The notes under the pieces: generated by a model
Database searches by the model: none
The model's input: the letters and a program-made list of their open reading frames with translations, nothing else
Told to the model about the DNA's origin: nothing
Program-made: the position numbers and the translations under genes
Source: Verrucomicrobiia bacterium
GTDB lineage: Bacteria; Verrucomicrobiota; Verrucomicrobiia; Limisphaerales; UBA11358
Assembly (NCBI GenBank): GCA_031290985.1
Contig: JARLJW010000026.1
Coordinates: 47,774 to 111,773, forward strand
DNA length: 64,000 bases
Direction of reading: 5' to 3'
Shown here: positions 33,432 through 43,466 of the stretch, piece after piece
Numbering within the stretch: the stretch's first letter is position 1
Layout: each line of letters begins with the position of its first letter

Positions 33432-36400
33432 ATGAAAAACCCGACCACAAAAAAAATAACCGCGCTCTGCCTGGCTCTGGCCGCCGGGGTGCTGGCCAGC
33501 CACGCAGATGTTCTCACCTGGGATCCGTCATTGGGCGGCGGCACCGGCGGTGCCGGCACTTGGAACTTGAACAGCACCGCCAACTGGTGGAACGGCGCGG
33601 CCGATGTCAGTTGGAAGGATAATTCGGCCAAGGGCACCAATACCGCGGTGTTGGCCGGCACGGCGGGCGCGGTCACACTCAACACCGGGTTGAGCGCCTC
33701 GAATCTTCAATTCACCGCCGCCGGCTACACGCTATCAGGTTCGGGCACGCTCACGCTCGGTTTCGGCGGCATTGATGCCAGCGCCGTGGGCAGCGGCACC
33801 ACCACCATCGGCAACGCCCTCTCCCTCGCCGGCGGGCAGCAACTCTGGCAGATCGGCTCCGGCGGAACGCTCGCGATCAACGGCGCGGTGACGCGCCACA
33901 CGGGGGCGACGGTGGATTTTTCGGCAACCGGCATCACCAGTTCCACCCTGGCCAACGCCAACGGAATCCTCGGCGGCTGGGCCACGGTCGGGGCGGCCAA
34001 CAGCTCCGGCGGCGACTGGGCGGCCAATGATGGCAGCGGCAACATCATCACCTATGCCGGCTATACGGCCGTCACCGGCAGCCAGAACGGCTCCGGCGCC
34101 TCCGCGCTGAACTGGGAGAACGCCGGCGGCACGGTCACCCTGACCGCCAACGCCACCGTCAACTCGCTTAACCAGTTGAACGACCTGACGGTCAACAGCG
34201 GGGTCACACTGACGCTGGGCAGCGGTGGTTTGATCTTAGGCAACGTCAGCCGCTGGATGCTCGCCGGCAGCAGCATCACCAGCTTTCTAAAATCGGGTTC
34301 GAGCACGGGTGAATTGTTCGTCCACGTTCCTTCTTCGAACAGCGGCAATTGGACGGTCTGGCCGGTGATTGCGGATGGCACCTTGCCGCTAACGTTGGTC
34401 AAGGACGGCATTGGCCAGGTCAAGCTGGGCAACAACACCAATACCTACACCGGCGGAACCATCGTCAACGCGGGCATCCTCGCCTCGCGCAATCCCGTCA
34501 CGGCGAACGGACTTTGCGCCCCGTTCGGCTCCGGCCCCATCACCGTCAACAACGCGGAACTGCAGCTCGGCACCGACCCCACCACCGCCGCCGGCGAATA
34601 TGACATCACCAACCTCATCACCTTGAACGGCGGCACGATTTTTGAATATGACGCTTTCCAGCATGTCAAGGGGCCGATCACCATCGGTTCATCGGGCGCC
34701 ACCTTCGGCGCGACCTTCGACAACAAGGGCGACGCGTTGAACAAGGCTTTCGCCAAAGGCCTGTTCATTGACGGCACGCTCACCGGCACCGGCAACCTCA
34801 CCCTCCAACACAGCGGCCTCAGCACCGGCAACGCCTGGAACAGTTCGGCGGTTTATTTCACCAGCGCCGGCACGGCGGCGCAGAACACCTATTCCGGCAC
34901 CATCAACGTGAATCCATCGGTCGCCCCGGCGGGCAACGGCGGCAGCTACCTCTACCTCATCGGCACCAACGCGCTGGCCAACGCGACCATTAATCTGACC
35001 GGCGACAACAGCGCGAGTGCCGGACGTTTCGGCTCGCCTGCCCTGCTCTTTGGCTCCGGCACGAACCTGGACGGCACCGGCTACGCCACCATCGGCGGGC
35101 TTGCCGGCAGCGGCAGCTTCCCGCTCGCCAATACCAAGGTCGTGCAGAGCGGTTCCTCCATCGGTGCCGCCTTCGCCCTGACGGTCGGCAACAACAATGC
35201 CAGCACCACCTACTCCGGCGTGATGAGCGGCGCGGGCAGCCTGACCAAGGTGGGCACCGGCACGCTCACGCTTTCCGGCGTGGATACTTACACTGGCAAC
35301 ACCACCGTCAACGGCGGCACGCTGGCCTTGGCCGGCGGCTGGGTCGCTTCTCCGAACATTAACGTGGCCCAAGGCGCAACCCTCGACATCTCCGCTCTCG
35401 GCACGGTGACCCTGTCCAGCACGCAGGTTCTGTCCAGCGGCGGCACCATCAATGGCTCGGTGGCGACCACGTCCGGCTCCAAAATTTACGCCGGCACGGA
35501 CGGCGGTTACGGCACGAACATATTTAACAACGACCTCACGATCGTCTCCGGCGCGCAGGCCTACTTCGATCTTGGCACCCTCGCCAACGGCGCCAACGAC
35601 CGCATCACCGTCGCGGGCACTCTGACGGTGAACAACAACATCATCCACATCAAGGCGCCCAGCACCTCGGCCAGCCTGCAGACGACGGACTATGTGCTGT
35701 TCACTTCGCCCAACACCATTGCCGGCGCCTTCAACACCGCGCCGACCTGGGATGTCCTCCCCGTGAACGCCGGTAATTTCTCCGTGGTGACCAGCGGCGG
35801 CACGGTGAAGCTGCATTACACCTCTTCCAGCGCGCCCTCCGGCGCGGGCTTCGCGACCCCGGCCAGCGTCACCCGCAATCAAAGCACGCTCCTGACCGTC
35901 CTCGCCACCAACGGCGTCCCGGGCACGGTTCAAACGGTCACGGTGGACGCGAGCAGCATCGGCGGCTCCACCTCCTTCTCGCTCGTGCGCTCCAATTTGA
36001 GCAACGTCTTCACCAACACCATCGTGGTTTCAGCGGGCACCGCGGCCGGCAGCGAGACGCTGATCGCCACCCTCACGGATAATATCCCGCTCAACTCCAT
36101 CGCGAATATCGCGCTCAACGTCACGGTGGCCAACGACGTCTGGAACGGCGGCGCCGCCAATGACTTCTTCAGCAGCAACCTGAACTGGACCAACCTGGCC
36201 GCGCCCGGACTGGTCGGCGACAGTTTGGAGTTTGCCGGCACCACGCGCCTGACGCCCTTGCTGGACAACAATTACACCATCACCTCCCTGTTGTTTGACA
36301 GCAGCGCCGGCAGCTTCACCCTCGGCACGGCCAACAGCAGCACGTTGACCCTGAGCGGCAGCGGCTCGATCATCAACAACTCGGCCAATGCCCAGACCTT

Positions 36401-39400
36401 GACCGTGCCGCTGGCGGACACGGGCGGCGGCCTGACCAAGTCTGGCAACGGCACCGTGACCTTGGGTGCGGCCGCCAACTCCTTGACCGGCAATTTGAAT
36501 GTCCTTGGCGGCACGTTGAATATTGCCGGCGGCTCCACCACTTTTGGCACCGGCCTGTCCTACGTTGGCTACCGCGCCAACAGCGGCAACCTGACCATCA
36601 ACGGTGGCAGCTTCACCACCGGTGGTGAACTCCAGGTGGGCGGCTCCGATCAGAACGGCGCGGCCAACAATGCCGTCGGCACCCTCACGGTATCTGGCGG
36701 GGCCAATGTATCGCTGGGCAAGCTTACGGTTGCCCGCGGCAATAATAATCTGAACACGGTTTCCGGCACTGTCACCTTGAATAGCGGCTGCACTTTGAGC
36801 TCGGAGAATGACATCCTGCTTGGCTTTGCCGGCAGTAACAATCTCGGCAAAGTTGTCGTGAATGGCGGCACCCTGAACGTGGCCACCGCGACCTTGCGCT
36901 GGGTGATCCTTGGTCAATATGATACGGCCGACTCCGAGATTGACATCAACAGCGGTCAGATGAACGTCAACGCGAACACGGATATCCGCTTCGCCACCGG
37001 CAATAATACCGGCACCAACACCTTCAACCTGAACGGCGGCGCGGTCACCTGCTACAGCGACAATGCCAGCACGGTCGGGGGAACCGGGGTGGTCGATCTG
37101 CACCAGGGGAATGGGGCAACCGCCGTCAACACCTTCAACCTCAATGGCGGCACTTTGACGGTGTCCGGCATCATCTCCGCGAATGCTGCCGGCAGCCGGA
37201 CCTTCAACTTTAACGGCGGCACGCTCAAGGCCGCCGCCGCCGCCACTCCGTTCATCAACTTGGGAACGGGCAGCGCGGTTGCCAATATACGAAACGGCGG
37301 CGCGGTCATCGATGACGGCGGATTCACCATCAGCGTCGATCAGGCGCTGGTGCACAGCACCATCGCCGGCGACAATGCGGCCGATGGCGGTTTGACTAAA
37401 TCAGGCGTGGGCACGCTGACCCTCACGACGGCGAATACTTACAACGGTGCGACTCTGATCAACGCCGGCACCTTGTCCCTGTCCGGCTCCGGCACCCTCA
37501 ATAACTCAACCAACCTCATCGTCGGCAGCGGCGCGATTTATGATGTTTCCGGCATCAGCTACACGCTCGGTGGCGGGCAGAGTTTGTCCGGCTTCGGCAA
37601 TGTCAATGGCACGGTCAACACCACCTCCGGCTCCCGGATCTACGGCGGCACGGACGGCACCTATGGCACCAACACCTTCAACAACGACCTGGCGCTGGTT
37701 GCAGGTGCGGCGTGTTATCTCGATCTGGGCACCGTGTACAACGGAACCAATGACCAGATCATCGTAACCGGCACCTTGGTCGCCAACGGCAATAGCATCC
37801 ATATCAAAGCCCCTGGCACGCTGGTCACCCTGGATACGGCGGCGGATTATGTTCTCATCACCGCCGGTGCCATCTCCGGCAGCTTTGCCGCCGCCCCGCT
37901 CTGGGATGTGGCCCCGGCCAACGCGGGCCATTACTCGGTGGTGACCAGCGGCAACACCGTCACGCTGCACTACAGCGCGAGCGTTTCGGCCCCGACCGTG
38001 ACGGCCTCGGCCAATCCGACCACCCTGCTGCGTAATCAGGGCACGAAGATCACCGCCAACGTCACGCCGGGCAGCGGCACGATCACCGCTGTCACCGTGG
38101 ACTTGACCTCCTTGGGCGGAACCTCGGCGACGTTGATCCGCTCGAATTTGAGCAATATTTACACCAACACCGTGGCCATTCCTGCCACGGCGAATGCCGG
38201 CAACGCAACCTTGACCGCCACCGCCACGGATAACAATTCGTTGACTGGATCGGCCCCCATTCCGCTGACGGTGAACCTCTCCAGCGAAGTCTGGAACGGC
38301 GGCGGCGGCAACCAGAATTGGAGCACGAATCCAAACTGGGCCAGCGGTTCCGCGCCCGGCCTCACCGGCGACAGCGCGGTGTTCGCCGGCACCGCCGGGC
38401 TCGCGCCGAGCATGGACAACAGTTACAGCCTCACCGGCCTGTCGTTCAGCAGCAGCGCCGGCAGCTTCATCATCGACACGGCCAATGGCAGCTCGCTCAC
38501 GCTGACGGCCAACGGCATCCTCAACAACTCGGCCAGCGCTGAGACGGTGAATGTGCCGATCACGCTGACTTCGACGCAGGCGTTCAACGCCGCCAGCGGC
38601 GATCTCACCCTCAACGGGACCGTCACCGACGGCGGTTTCGGATTGACCAAGACCGGTGCCCACGCGCTGACGCTTTCGGGCGGCAGCAGCGTCTCCGGCC
38701 CGCTGCTGGTCGCGGCGGGAACCTTCAATCTCACCGGTTCCATCTCGCCCAGTGCGGCGACGATGGGCAGCGCCGTCGGCAACTCGGTGGCCACCATCTC
38801 CGGCAGCGGCAGCCTGTCGGCGGCGAACCTGTTCGTCGGCAATGTCAGCAACGCGGTCAGCGCGGTGTATCAGACCGGCGGCAGCGTCAGCCTCTCCGGC
38901 GGCACCGGCGACTTCTTGAGCATCGGCAACTGGTCCGGCAGCTACGGTTACTATAATGCGGCCGGCGGCACCATCACGGTGAACGGCATCTCCATCGGCG
39001 GCGAAAGCAACCCGAACGTCTGGCCCCCGACCGGCAGCGGCGACGGCATCCTGGAAGTCAATGGCGCGACCATCAACAACAGCGGCTGGATCGTGCTCGC
39101 CCGCGGCGGGTCGGCGGAAACCGGTGTCTTGAACGTCTACAGCGGCCTGCTCACCTTTGAAGGCGGCGGCATCGGCAGCAACTGGCAGTTGTCAGGCACC
39201 GGCCAGACGGCCATCATCAACATCTTGGGCGGCAGCGTCACCAGCACCAGCCAGGGTGTTTATTTCCGCAGCGCCGACACCGGCATCCTCAACTTGAACG
39301 GCGGCCTGCTGGAGCCCGCGGGCATTTCCGGCGAGGGGACGGTCAACTTTAACGGCGGCACGTTGCAAGCCATCGGGGCCTCGGCCACGTTCATCAACGT

Positions 39401-40280
39401 GAACAGCGCGTACGTCTATGGCGGCGGTGCCATCATCGACAACAACGGTGCCACTGTGGTCATCCCGCAGGCGCTCCTCGCCCCCACCGGCAACGGCGTG
39501 CATGGCATCAGCTCCTTCACCGGCGGTGCCGGCTACATCGCCCCGCCGATCATTATCGTCACCAACGGGACGGGTGACACCACCGGTGCTGGCGCAACGG
39601 CCATTGCGCAAATCAATCCGGTGACTGGCGTGGTGACGAACATCATCATCACCTGCCCGGGCGTGAACTACACGGCCACGCCGCTCTTCCTCGTCAGCGG
39701 CGGCGGGGCCACGACGGCGGCGACCATCACCGGCACGAACCCCACGGCAAACACCAGCGGCGGCCTGACCGCCACCGGCAGCGGCACGCTGACGCTCTCC
39801 GGCGCGAACACCTATACGGGCAATACCACGGTCAACGGCGGAACCTTGGAACTTGGGCAGGCGACCCTCGCCAACAGTTCAACCGTTACGGTGGCCAGCG
39901 GTGCCGTATTGCAATTGGACTTCGCGGTGACCAACACGGTCACCGGCCTCGTCCTGAATGGAGCCAGCCAGCCCACCGGGGTTTACAACCACACCACGAC
40001 CCCGACCTATATCACCGGCACGGGCAGTTTGCTGGTGGGCATACCCATCGCCAGCAATCCGACGAACATCACGGCCAATGTCAATATCAGCACGCATACC
40101 CTCGCGTTGTCCTGGCCGACGGATCATTTGGGCTGGATTCTCCAGCAGCAGACCAACAGCTCGAGCATGGGCTTGAGCACGAACTGGGTGGATGTCGCGG
40201 GCAGCGCCGGCGTGACGGCCACCAACCTCACGATTAATCCGGCGGTGCCGACGGCGTTTTACCGTCTGCGCCATCCTTGA
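33432..40280 (+). CDS. Giant autotransporter-associated beta-strand repeat protein
   Basis: About 2282 residues, secreted. The signal peptide follows MKNPTTKKITALCLALAAG and ends near SHA. Many repeats have the pattern LTK.G.GTLTLSG..TYTGNTTVNGGTL, diagnostic of autotransporter-associated beta-strand (passenger) repeats forming a long beta-helix. Two ~350-residue blocks are duplicated. No C-terminal translocation barrel is visible; instead the protein ends in a ~70-residue domain (LSWPTDHLGWILQQQ, then FYRLRHP) shared with the next two genes. Composition is Gly/Thr/Asn/Ser-rich. It is likely a cell-surface or fibre protein for glycan attachment. The in-frame ATG at 33366 is an alternative start. 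Confidence 0.88.
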   Translation: MKNPTTKKITALCLALAAGVLASHADVLTWDPSLGGGTGGAGTWNLNSTANWWNGAADVSWKDNSAKGTNTAVLAGTAGAVTLNTGLSASNLQFTAAGYTLSGSGTLTLGFGGIDASAVGSGTTTIGNALSLAGGQQLWQIGSGGTLAINGAVTRHTGATVDFSATGITSSTLANANGILGGWATVGAANSSGGDWAANDGSGNIITYAGYTAVTGSQNGSGASALNWENAGGTVTLTANATVNSLNQLNDLTVNSGVTLTLGSGGLILGNVSRWMLAGSSITSFLKSGSSTGELFVHVPSSNSGNWTVWPVIADGTLPLTLVKDGIGQVKLGNNTNTYTGGTIVNAGILASRNPVTANGLCAPFGSGPITVNNAELQLGTDPTTAAGEYDITNLITLNGGTIFEYDAFQHVKGPITIGSSGATFGATFDNKGDALNKAFAKGLFIDGTLTGTGNLTLQHSGLSTGNAWNSSAVYFTSAGTAAQNTYSGTINVNPSVAPAGNGGSYLYLIGTNALANATINLTGDNSASAGRFGSPALLFGSGTNLDGTGYATIGGLAGSGSFPLANTKVVQSGSSIGAAFALTVGNNNASTTYSGVMSGAGSLTKVGTGTLTLSGVDTYTGNTTVNGGTLALAGGWVASPNINVAQGATLDISALGTVTLSSTQVLSSGGTINGSVATTSGSKIYAGTDGGYGTNIFNNDLTIVSGAQAYFDLGTLANGANDRITVAGTLTVNNNIIHIKAPSTSASLQTTDYVLFTSPNTIAGAFNTAPTWDVLPVNAGNFSVVTSGGTVKLHYTSSSAPSGAGFATPASVTRNQSTLLTVLATNGVPGTVQTVTVDASSIGGSTSFSLVRSNLSNVFTNTIVVSAGTAAGSETLIATLTDNIPLNSIANIALNVTVANDVWNGGAANDFFSSNLNWTNLAAPGLVGDSLEFAGTTRLTPLLDNNYTITSLLFDSSAGSFTLGTANSSTLTLSGSGSIINNSANAQTLTVPLADTGGGLTKSGNGTVTLGAAANSLTGNLNVLGGTLNIAGGSTTFGTGLSYVGYRANSGNLTINGGSFTTGGELQVGGSDQNGAANNAVGTLTVSGGANVSLGKLTVARGNNNLNTVSGTVTLNSGCTLSSENDILLGFAGSNNLGKVVVNGGTLNVATATLRWVILGQYDTADSEIDINSGQMNVNANTDIRFATGNNTGTNTFNLNGGAVTCYSDNASTVGGTGVVDLHQGNGATAVNTFNLNGGTLTVSGIISANAAGSRTFNFNGGTLKAAAAATPFINLGTGSAVANIRNGGAVIDDGGFTISVDQALVHSTIAGDNAADGGLTKSGVGTLTLTTANTYNGATLINAGTLSLSGSGTLNNSTNLIVGSGAIYDVSGISYTLGGGQSLSGFGNVNGTVNTTSGSRIYGGTDGTYGTNTFNNDLALVAGAACYLDLGTVYNGTNDQIIVTGTLVANGNSIHIKAPGTLVTLDTAADYVLITAGAISGSFAAAPLWDVAPANAGHYSVVTSGNTVTLHYSASVSAPTVTASANPTTLLRNQGTKITANVTPGSGTITAVTVDLTSLGGTSATLIRSNLSNIYTNTVAIPATANAGNATLTATATDNNSLTGSAPIPLTVNLSSEVWNGGGGNQNWSTNPNWASGSAPGLTGDSAVFAGTAGLAPSMDNSYSLTGLSFSSSAGSFIIDTANGSSLTLTANGILNNSASAETVNVPITLTSTQAFNAASGDLTLNGTVTDGGFGLTKTGAHALTLSGGSSVSGPLLVAAGTFNLTGSISPSAATMGSAVGNSVATISGSGSLSAANLFVGNVSNAVSAVYQTGGSVSLSGGTGDFLSIGNWSGSYGYYNAAGGTITVNGISIGGESNPNVWPPTGSGDGILEVNGATINNSGWIVLARGGSAETGVLNVYSGLLTFEGGGIGSNWQLSGTGQTAIINILGGSVTSTSQGVYFRSADTGILNLNGGLLEPAGISGEGTVNFNGGTLQAIGASATFINVNSAYVYGGGAIIDNNGATVVIPQALLAPTGNGVHGISSFTGGAGYIAPPIIIVTNGTGDTTGAGATAIAQINPVTGVVTNIIITCPGVNYTATPLFLVSGGGATTAATITGTNPTANTSGGLTATGSGTLTLSGANTYTGNTTVNGGTLELGQATLANSSTVTVASGAVLQLDFAVTNTVTGLVLNGASQPTGVYNHTTTPTYITGTGSLLVGIPIASNPTNITANVNISTHTLALSWPTDHLGWILQQQTNSSSMGLSTNWVDVAGSAGVTATNLTINPAVPTAFYRLRHP
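35456..36470 (+). repeat. Internal duplicated block, copy 1 (beta-strand protein)
   Basis: Encodes TSGSKIYAGTDGGYGTN through NDVWNGGAANDFFSSN to GGLTKSGNGT. It is paralogous to 37612-38690 over the full block, including the IHIKAP and SNLSNVFTNT motifs. The repeat period is about 2.15 kb. Confidence 0.75.
37612..38690 (+). repeat. Internal duplicated block, copy 2 (beta-strand protein)
   Basis: Encodes TSGSRIYGGTDGTYGTN through EVWNGGGGNQNWSTNPNW to GLTKTGAHAL. The copies have diverged at protein level but keep motif order, indicating an old tandem duplication of a passenger module. Confidence 0.75.
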
Positions 40281-40303
40281 GCTAGGCGGTGATTGCTGAC
40301 TGC

Positions 40304-40355
40304 GGGCTGGATTTTCCATGGCGTATGGTCCCGGAAAATCCAGCCCCTGTTTTTT
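40304..40355 (+). terminator. Strong intrinsic terminator/attenuator before the GH128-like gene
   Basis: A perfect 14-bp stem (GGGCTGGATTTTCC / GGAAAATCCAGCCC) with a 15-base loop, followed by CTGTTTTTT. It closes the beta-strand protein transcript. Its T-run ends only 5-20 bases before the candidate starts of the next gene, which leaves no room for a promoter. Read-through control of the glycosidases is therefore possible. Confidence 0.9.
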
Positions 40356-40360
40356 AGGAA

Positions 40361-43300
40361 TTGGTGATCCAGATTGTGTACAGAAAAATTCCCATCATCC
40401 TCGGACTGGCCGTTGGCTTGACCTTTCAGGCGCCTGGCCAGGCGCTCCTGCACCGTTACAGCTTCACCAGTGATGCCACTGATTCTGTCGGGACGGCCAA
40501 CGGCACCGCCATGGGCGGCGCGACCTTCAACGGCGGCGGCGCGTTGGTCTTGAATGGCGCAACCGGCTACGTCTCCCTGCCCCCGGGATTGGTCAGCAAC
40601 CTCAACGCCGCAACCATCGAGACGTGGGCCACCTTCGGCACCATCGCGAACAATACTTTCCTGTTCGGCTTTGGAAACACGGACACCAATGGTGCGGGCG
40701 CGAACTACCTTTTTTGCACCCCGCATGGCAATGGCACGCGCGCAGCCATCACCGCGGCCGACCCGGGCTGGCAGGCGGAGCAGCAGGCGCAGTATGGCAG
40801 CCCGCTGGATAACCAGAGCAACATCCTCGTCACCACGGTCTTCAACCCGCCCGCTCATTTCATCGGGCTTTATCTCAACGGGGTTCTGGTCGCCAGCAAT
40901 GCGGCGGTCACCACCACCTTGGCCTCGGTGAGCAACAAATTCAGCTACCTCGGACGGTCGTTGTATACGAACGATCCCTATTTGAGCTGCACCCTCAATG
41001 AATTCCGCATCTATAATGGCGCCCTTACCAACGGCCAGATCGCCGTGGATGCCGCCGCCGGACCGGACCGGGTTGTCACCGACCCGGGCGACTTCGTCTC
41101 CTGGTCCGCCTACGCCACAAACATGACGGTCAACAGCACCCAGTTGCCGGTCGCCCTCGGCAATTATGCGAACGTCACGAACCTCAACCTTTTTGCCTAT
41201 GGCCAGCCGGCGGTGATCTCGGGCAACACGAATATTGCCACCGTGAATGCCGCGGGCGTCATCACGGCGCTCGCCCTGGGATCGGTCGGCCTCACCATCA
41301 GCAACGCCGGTCAGACCATCAGCCAGTTGCTGACCATCACCTTCCCCACGAACCGGTTCGTTTTTGACACCTTTGGCGACGGATTTTGGACCATCACCAA
41401 CGCGGCCAACGGAAAAGTTTTAACCGTCAACGCCACCGGTGCCGGCCAGGCTCCCTACACCAACGGGGCCACGGAGCAACAATACGAACTGCTCTACAAT
41501 TATCAGAACAGCACCTTTCGCATCCGCCAGCATTCGAGCTGGCTATGTCTCGGCTCCAAAAATGGCGGCACGTCCATCGGCACCGGCGTGACCACGGTCA
41601 ATTACGCCGGCACGGCTTCGCAGCAATGGTATCTGGTGGATGCGGGCAACGGCCGCTATCGCATTGTCAACAAGGCGGACAACTATGCGCTGCAGACGGA
41701 CAACGGCAGCCCGGAAACCATCACGCTCGCGGCCATCTCCGCCAGCCCCGCGCAGTTGTGGGGCTTTTCCTACCAGACGCATTATCCCAAAAAAGGCTGC
41801 GCTGGTTATGAGGGCGACTATTCGCAGTTCGGCCTGAACTGGGCCTACAATTATAACGACAACACCGGCACCACCCTGCCCGCTTCCGTGGTTTACGAAC
41901 CGATGATTCACGACGCCAATTGGGAGCCCTTGAGCGATGTCCAGTCACGCGCCAGCGGCTGGCGGAGCAGCGCCCAGCCGGTTTATCTGCTGACCTACAA
42001 CGAGCCGGACAACACGTCGCAGGCCAACATGAATACCAACACGGTCATCGGCCTGTGGCCGTCGCTCCAGAACCTGAATGTCCCGCTCGTGAGCCCGGCC
42101 TGCGCCACCACGTACGGTTCGTGGGCGTATAATTTTTTCACGCTGATCGCGGGCAACAATTACCGGGTCGATTACACGGCGGCGCACATGTACCAGGCTC
42201 CCGCTGCCAGTTCATTGATCGGCAATCTGCAAAATGTTTACAGCACCTGGGGCCGCCCGGTCTGGCTCACTGAATTTTCGCCGGTGGACTGGAACAACAC
42301 GCAAGCCTGGTCGGAAAACGATAACTTCAACTTTCTCGCCGAGTTCATGTGGATGGCGGAAGACTACGTTTGGTTCAAGCGTTATGCAATTTTCCCGTTC
42401 AGCGGCACACCTTCAGCCAATCCCTGGGATGTGAACGGCCACCGGGGCGATTTCTTCCTGTCTGACGGTGCCACCCTCACGCCCTACGGCGAACTCTACG
42501 CCACCTGGGATGCCAACCGCACCGTCCAGACCCGCACCCCGTATTTCATCCACAACCTGGCCACCAGCTTCCGCCTGACCGCGACCAACTCCACTGCGCC
42601 CCTGCCGGCGAACATCCGCATCCGCGACGCCTCCACGCAATGGGCCTTCCTGCCCGCCGCCACCCTTAACCGCTACTATATAATCTCGCTGAAAGACGGC
42701 CGCCGCCTGCGCGACAATGCCGGCACGCCCGACCTCGCGCCCGTTGGCACCACCGGCCCGGCGGTCGAGTGGTGGTTCAACGGCCCGGACAGCAAGGGTT
42801 ATTACTATGTCGACAACACCTCCGCGTCCCAGAGCATACGCGCCACCGGCACCGCCCCCGCCATTTCCTTGAGCATGATCAACGACCCCGCGCCAAGCAC
42901 CGCGACCCAGTGGCGGCTCGTCAAACCCTATCAACCCGTGGCCATCACCACCGCCGCACCGCCGGTGATAAACATCTCCTATTCGAGCCAGTCCGCGACC
43001 TTGACCTGGGCCGGCAATGGTTCTTTCTACAACGTCTATCGCAGCACAACTTCCGGCGGCGCTTACTCCAAAATCGCCAGCCTCGCCACGAACCTCTTTT
43101 ACACCGATAACACCCTGCAAAACGGCACCGCCTATTTCTATGTGGTCACCGCGCTCAACCTCTTGGGCGAAGAATCGGCCAACTCCGCCGAGGTTATCGC
43201 CCGTCCGGCATCCCTGACGCCGCAAGCGTTGAACTTTGGCCTCAGTGCCGACGGCCTCAGCCTCCAATTCAACTGGCCGTCTGACCACACGGGCTGGCGG

Positions 43301-43450
43301 TTGCTGGTGCAAACCAACAATCCCGGGGCCGGCCTGAGCCCGAACCCAGCCGACTGGATGACCCTGGCCGGCTCGGCTTCGACAAATCAAATCAGCCTGC
43401 CGGTCGATGCGGCCACGCCGGCGGCATTTTACCGGCTGGTTTATCCCTGA
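40361..43450 (+). CDS. Secreted GH128-like glycoside hydrolase, LamG and FN3 modules
   Basis: About 1029 residues. The signal (IPIILGLAVGLTFQAPGQA) is followed by a LamG/concanavalin-like domain (~30-225), a Big_2-like segment, a ricin-type beta-trefoil region (~340-465) and a Glyco_hydro_cc/GH128-like barrel (~470-720). Candidate acid/base Glu548 lies in YNEPDN and nucleophile Glu638 in WLTEFSP. A fibronectin III domain (~870-950) and the FYRLVYP C-terminal domain follow. GH128 enzymes cleave beta-1,3-glucans; that specificity is an inference. The start is uncertain: TTG 40361, GTG 40364 or GTG 40376, all just after the terminator. Confidence 0.82.
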   Translation: MVIQIVYRKIPIILGLAVGLTFQAPGQALLHRYSFTSDATDSVGTANGTAMGGATFNGGGALVLNGATGYVSLPPGLVSNLNAATIETWATFGTIANNTFLFGFGNTDTNGAGANYLFCTPHGNGTRAAITAADPGWQAEQQAQYGSPLDNQSNILVTTVFNPPAHFIGLYLNGVLVASNAAVTTTLASVSNKFSYLGRSLYTNDPYLSCTLNEFRIYNGALTNGQIAVDAAAGPDRVVTDPGDFVSWSAYATNMTVNSTQLPVALGNYANVTNLNLFAYGQPAVISGNTNIATVNAAGVITALALGSVGLTISNAGQTISQLLTITFPTNRFVFDTFGDGFWTITNAANGKVLTVNATGAGQAPYTNGATEQQYELLYNYQNSTFRIRQHSSWLCLGSKNGGTSIGTGVTTVNYAGTASQQWYLVDAGNGRYRIVNKADNYALQTDNGSPETITLAAISASPAQLWGFSYQTHYPKKGCAGYEGDYSQFGLNWAYNYNDNTGTTLPASVVYEPMIHDANWEPLSDVQSRASGWRSSAQPVYLLTYNEPDNTSQANMNTNTVIGLWPSLQNLNVPLVSPACATTYGSWAYNFFTLIAGNNYRVDYTAAHMYQAPAASSLIGNLQNVYSTWGRPVWLTEFSPVDWNNTQAWSENDNFNFLAEFMWMAEDYVWFKRYAIFPFSGTPSANPWDVNGHRGDFFLSDGATLTPYGELYATWDANRTVQTRTPYFIHNLATSFRLTATNSTAPLPANIRIRDASTQWAFLPAATLNRYYIISLKDGRRLRDNAGTPDLAPVGTTGPAVEWWFNGPDSKGYYYVDNTSASQSIRATGTAPAISLSMINDPAPSTATQWRLVKPYQPVAITTAAPPVINISYSSQSATLTWAGNGSFYNVYRSTTSGGAYSKIASLATNLFYTDNTLQNGTAYFYVVTALNLLGEESANSAEVIARPASLTPQALNFGLSADGLSLQFNWPSDHTGWRLLVQTNNPGAGLSPNPADWMTLAGSASTNQISLPVDAATPAAFYRLVYP

Positions 43451-43466
43451 AGATTAAATTTACGTG

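Noticed and set aside
34689..38663. Several long minus-strand open frames inside the giant surface protein gene
   Set aside because: They are shadows of the repetitive Gly/Thr/Asn-rich coding strand; translations are Arg/Gly/Ala-rich with no motifs.
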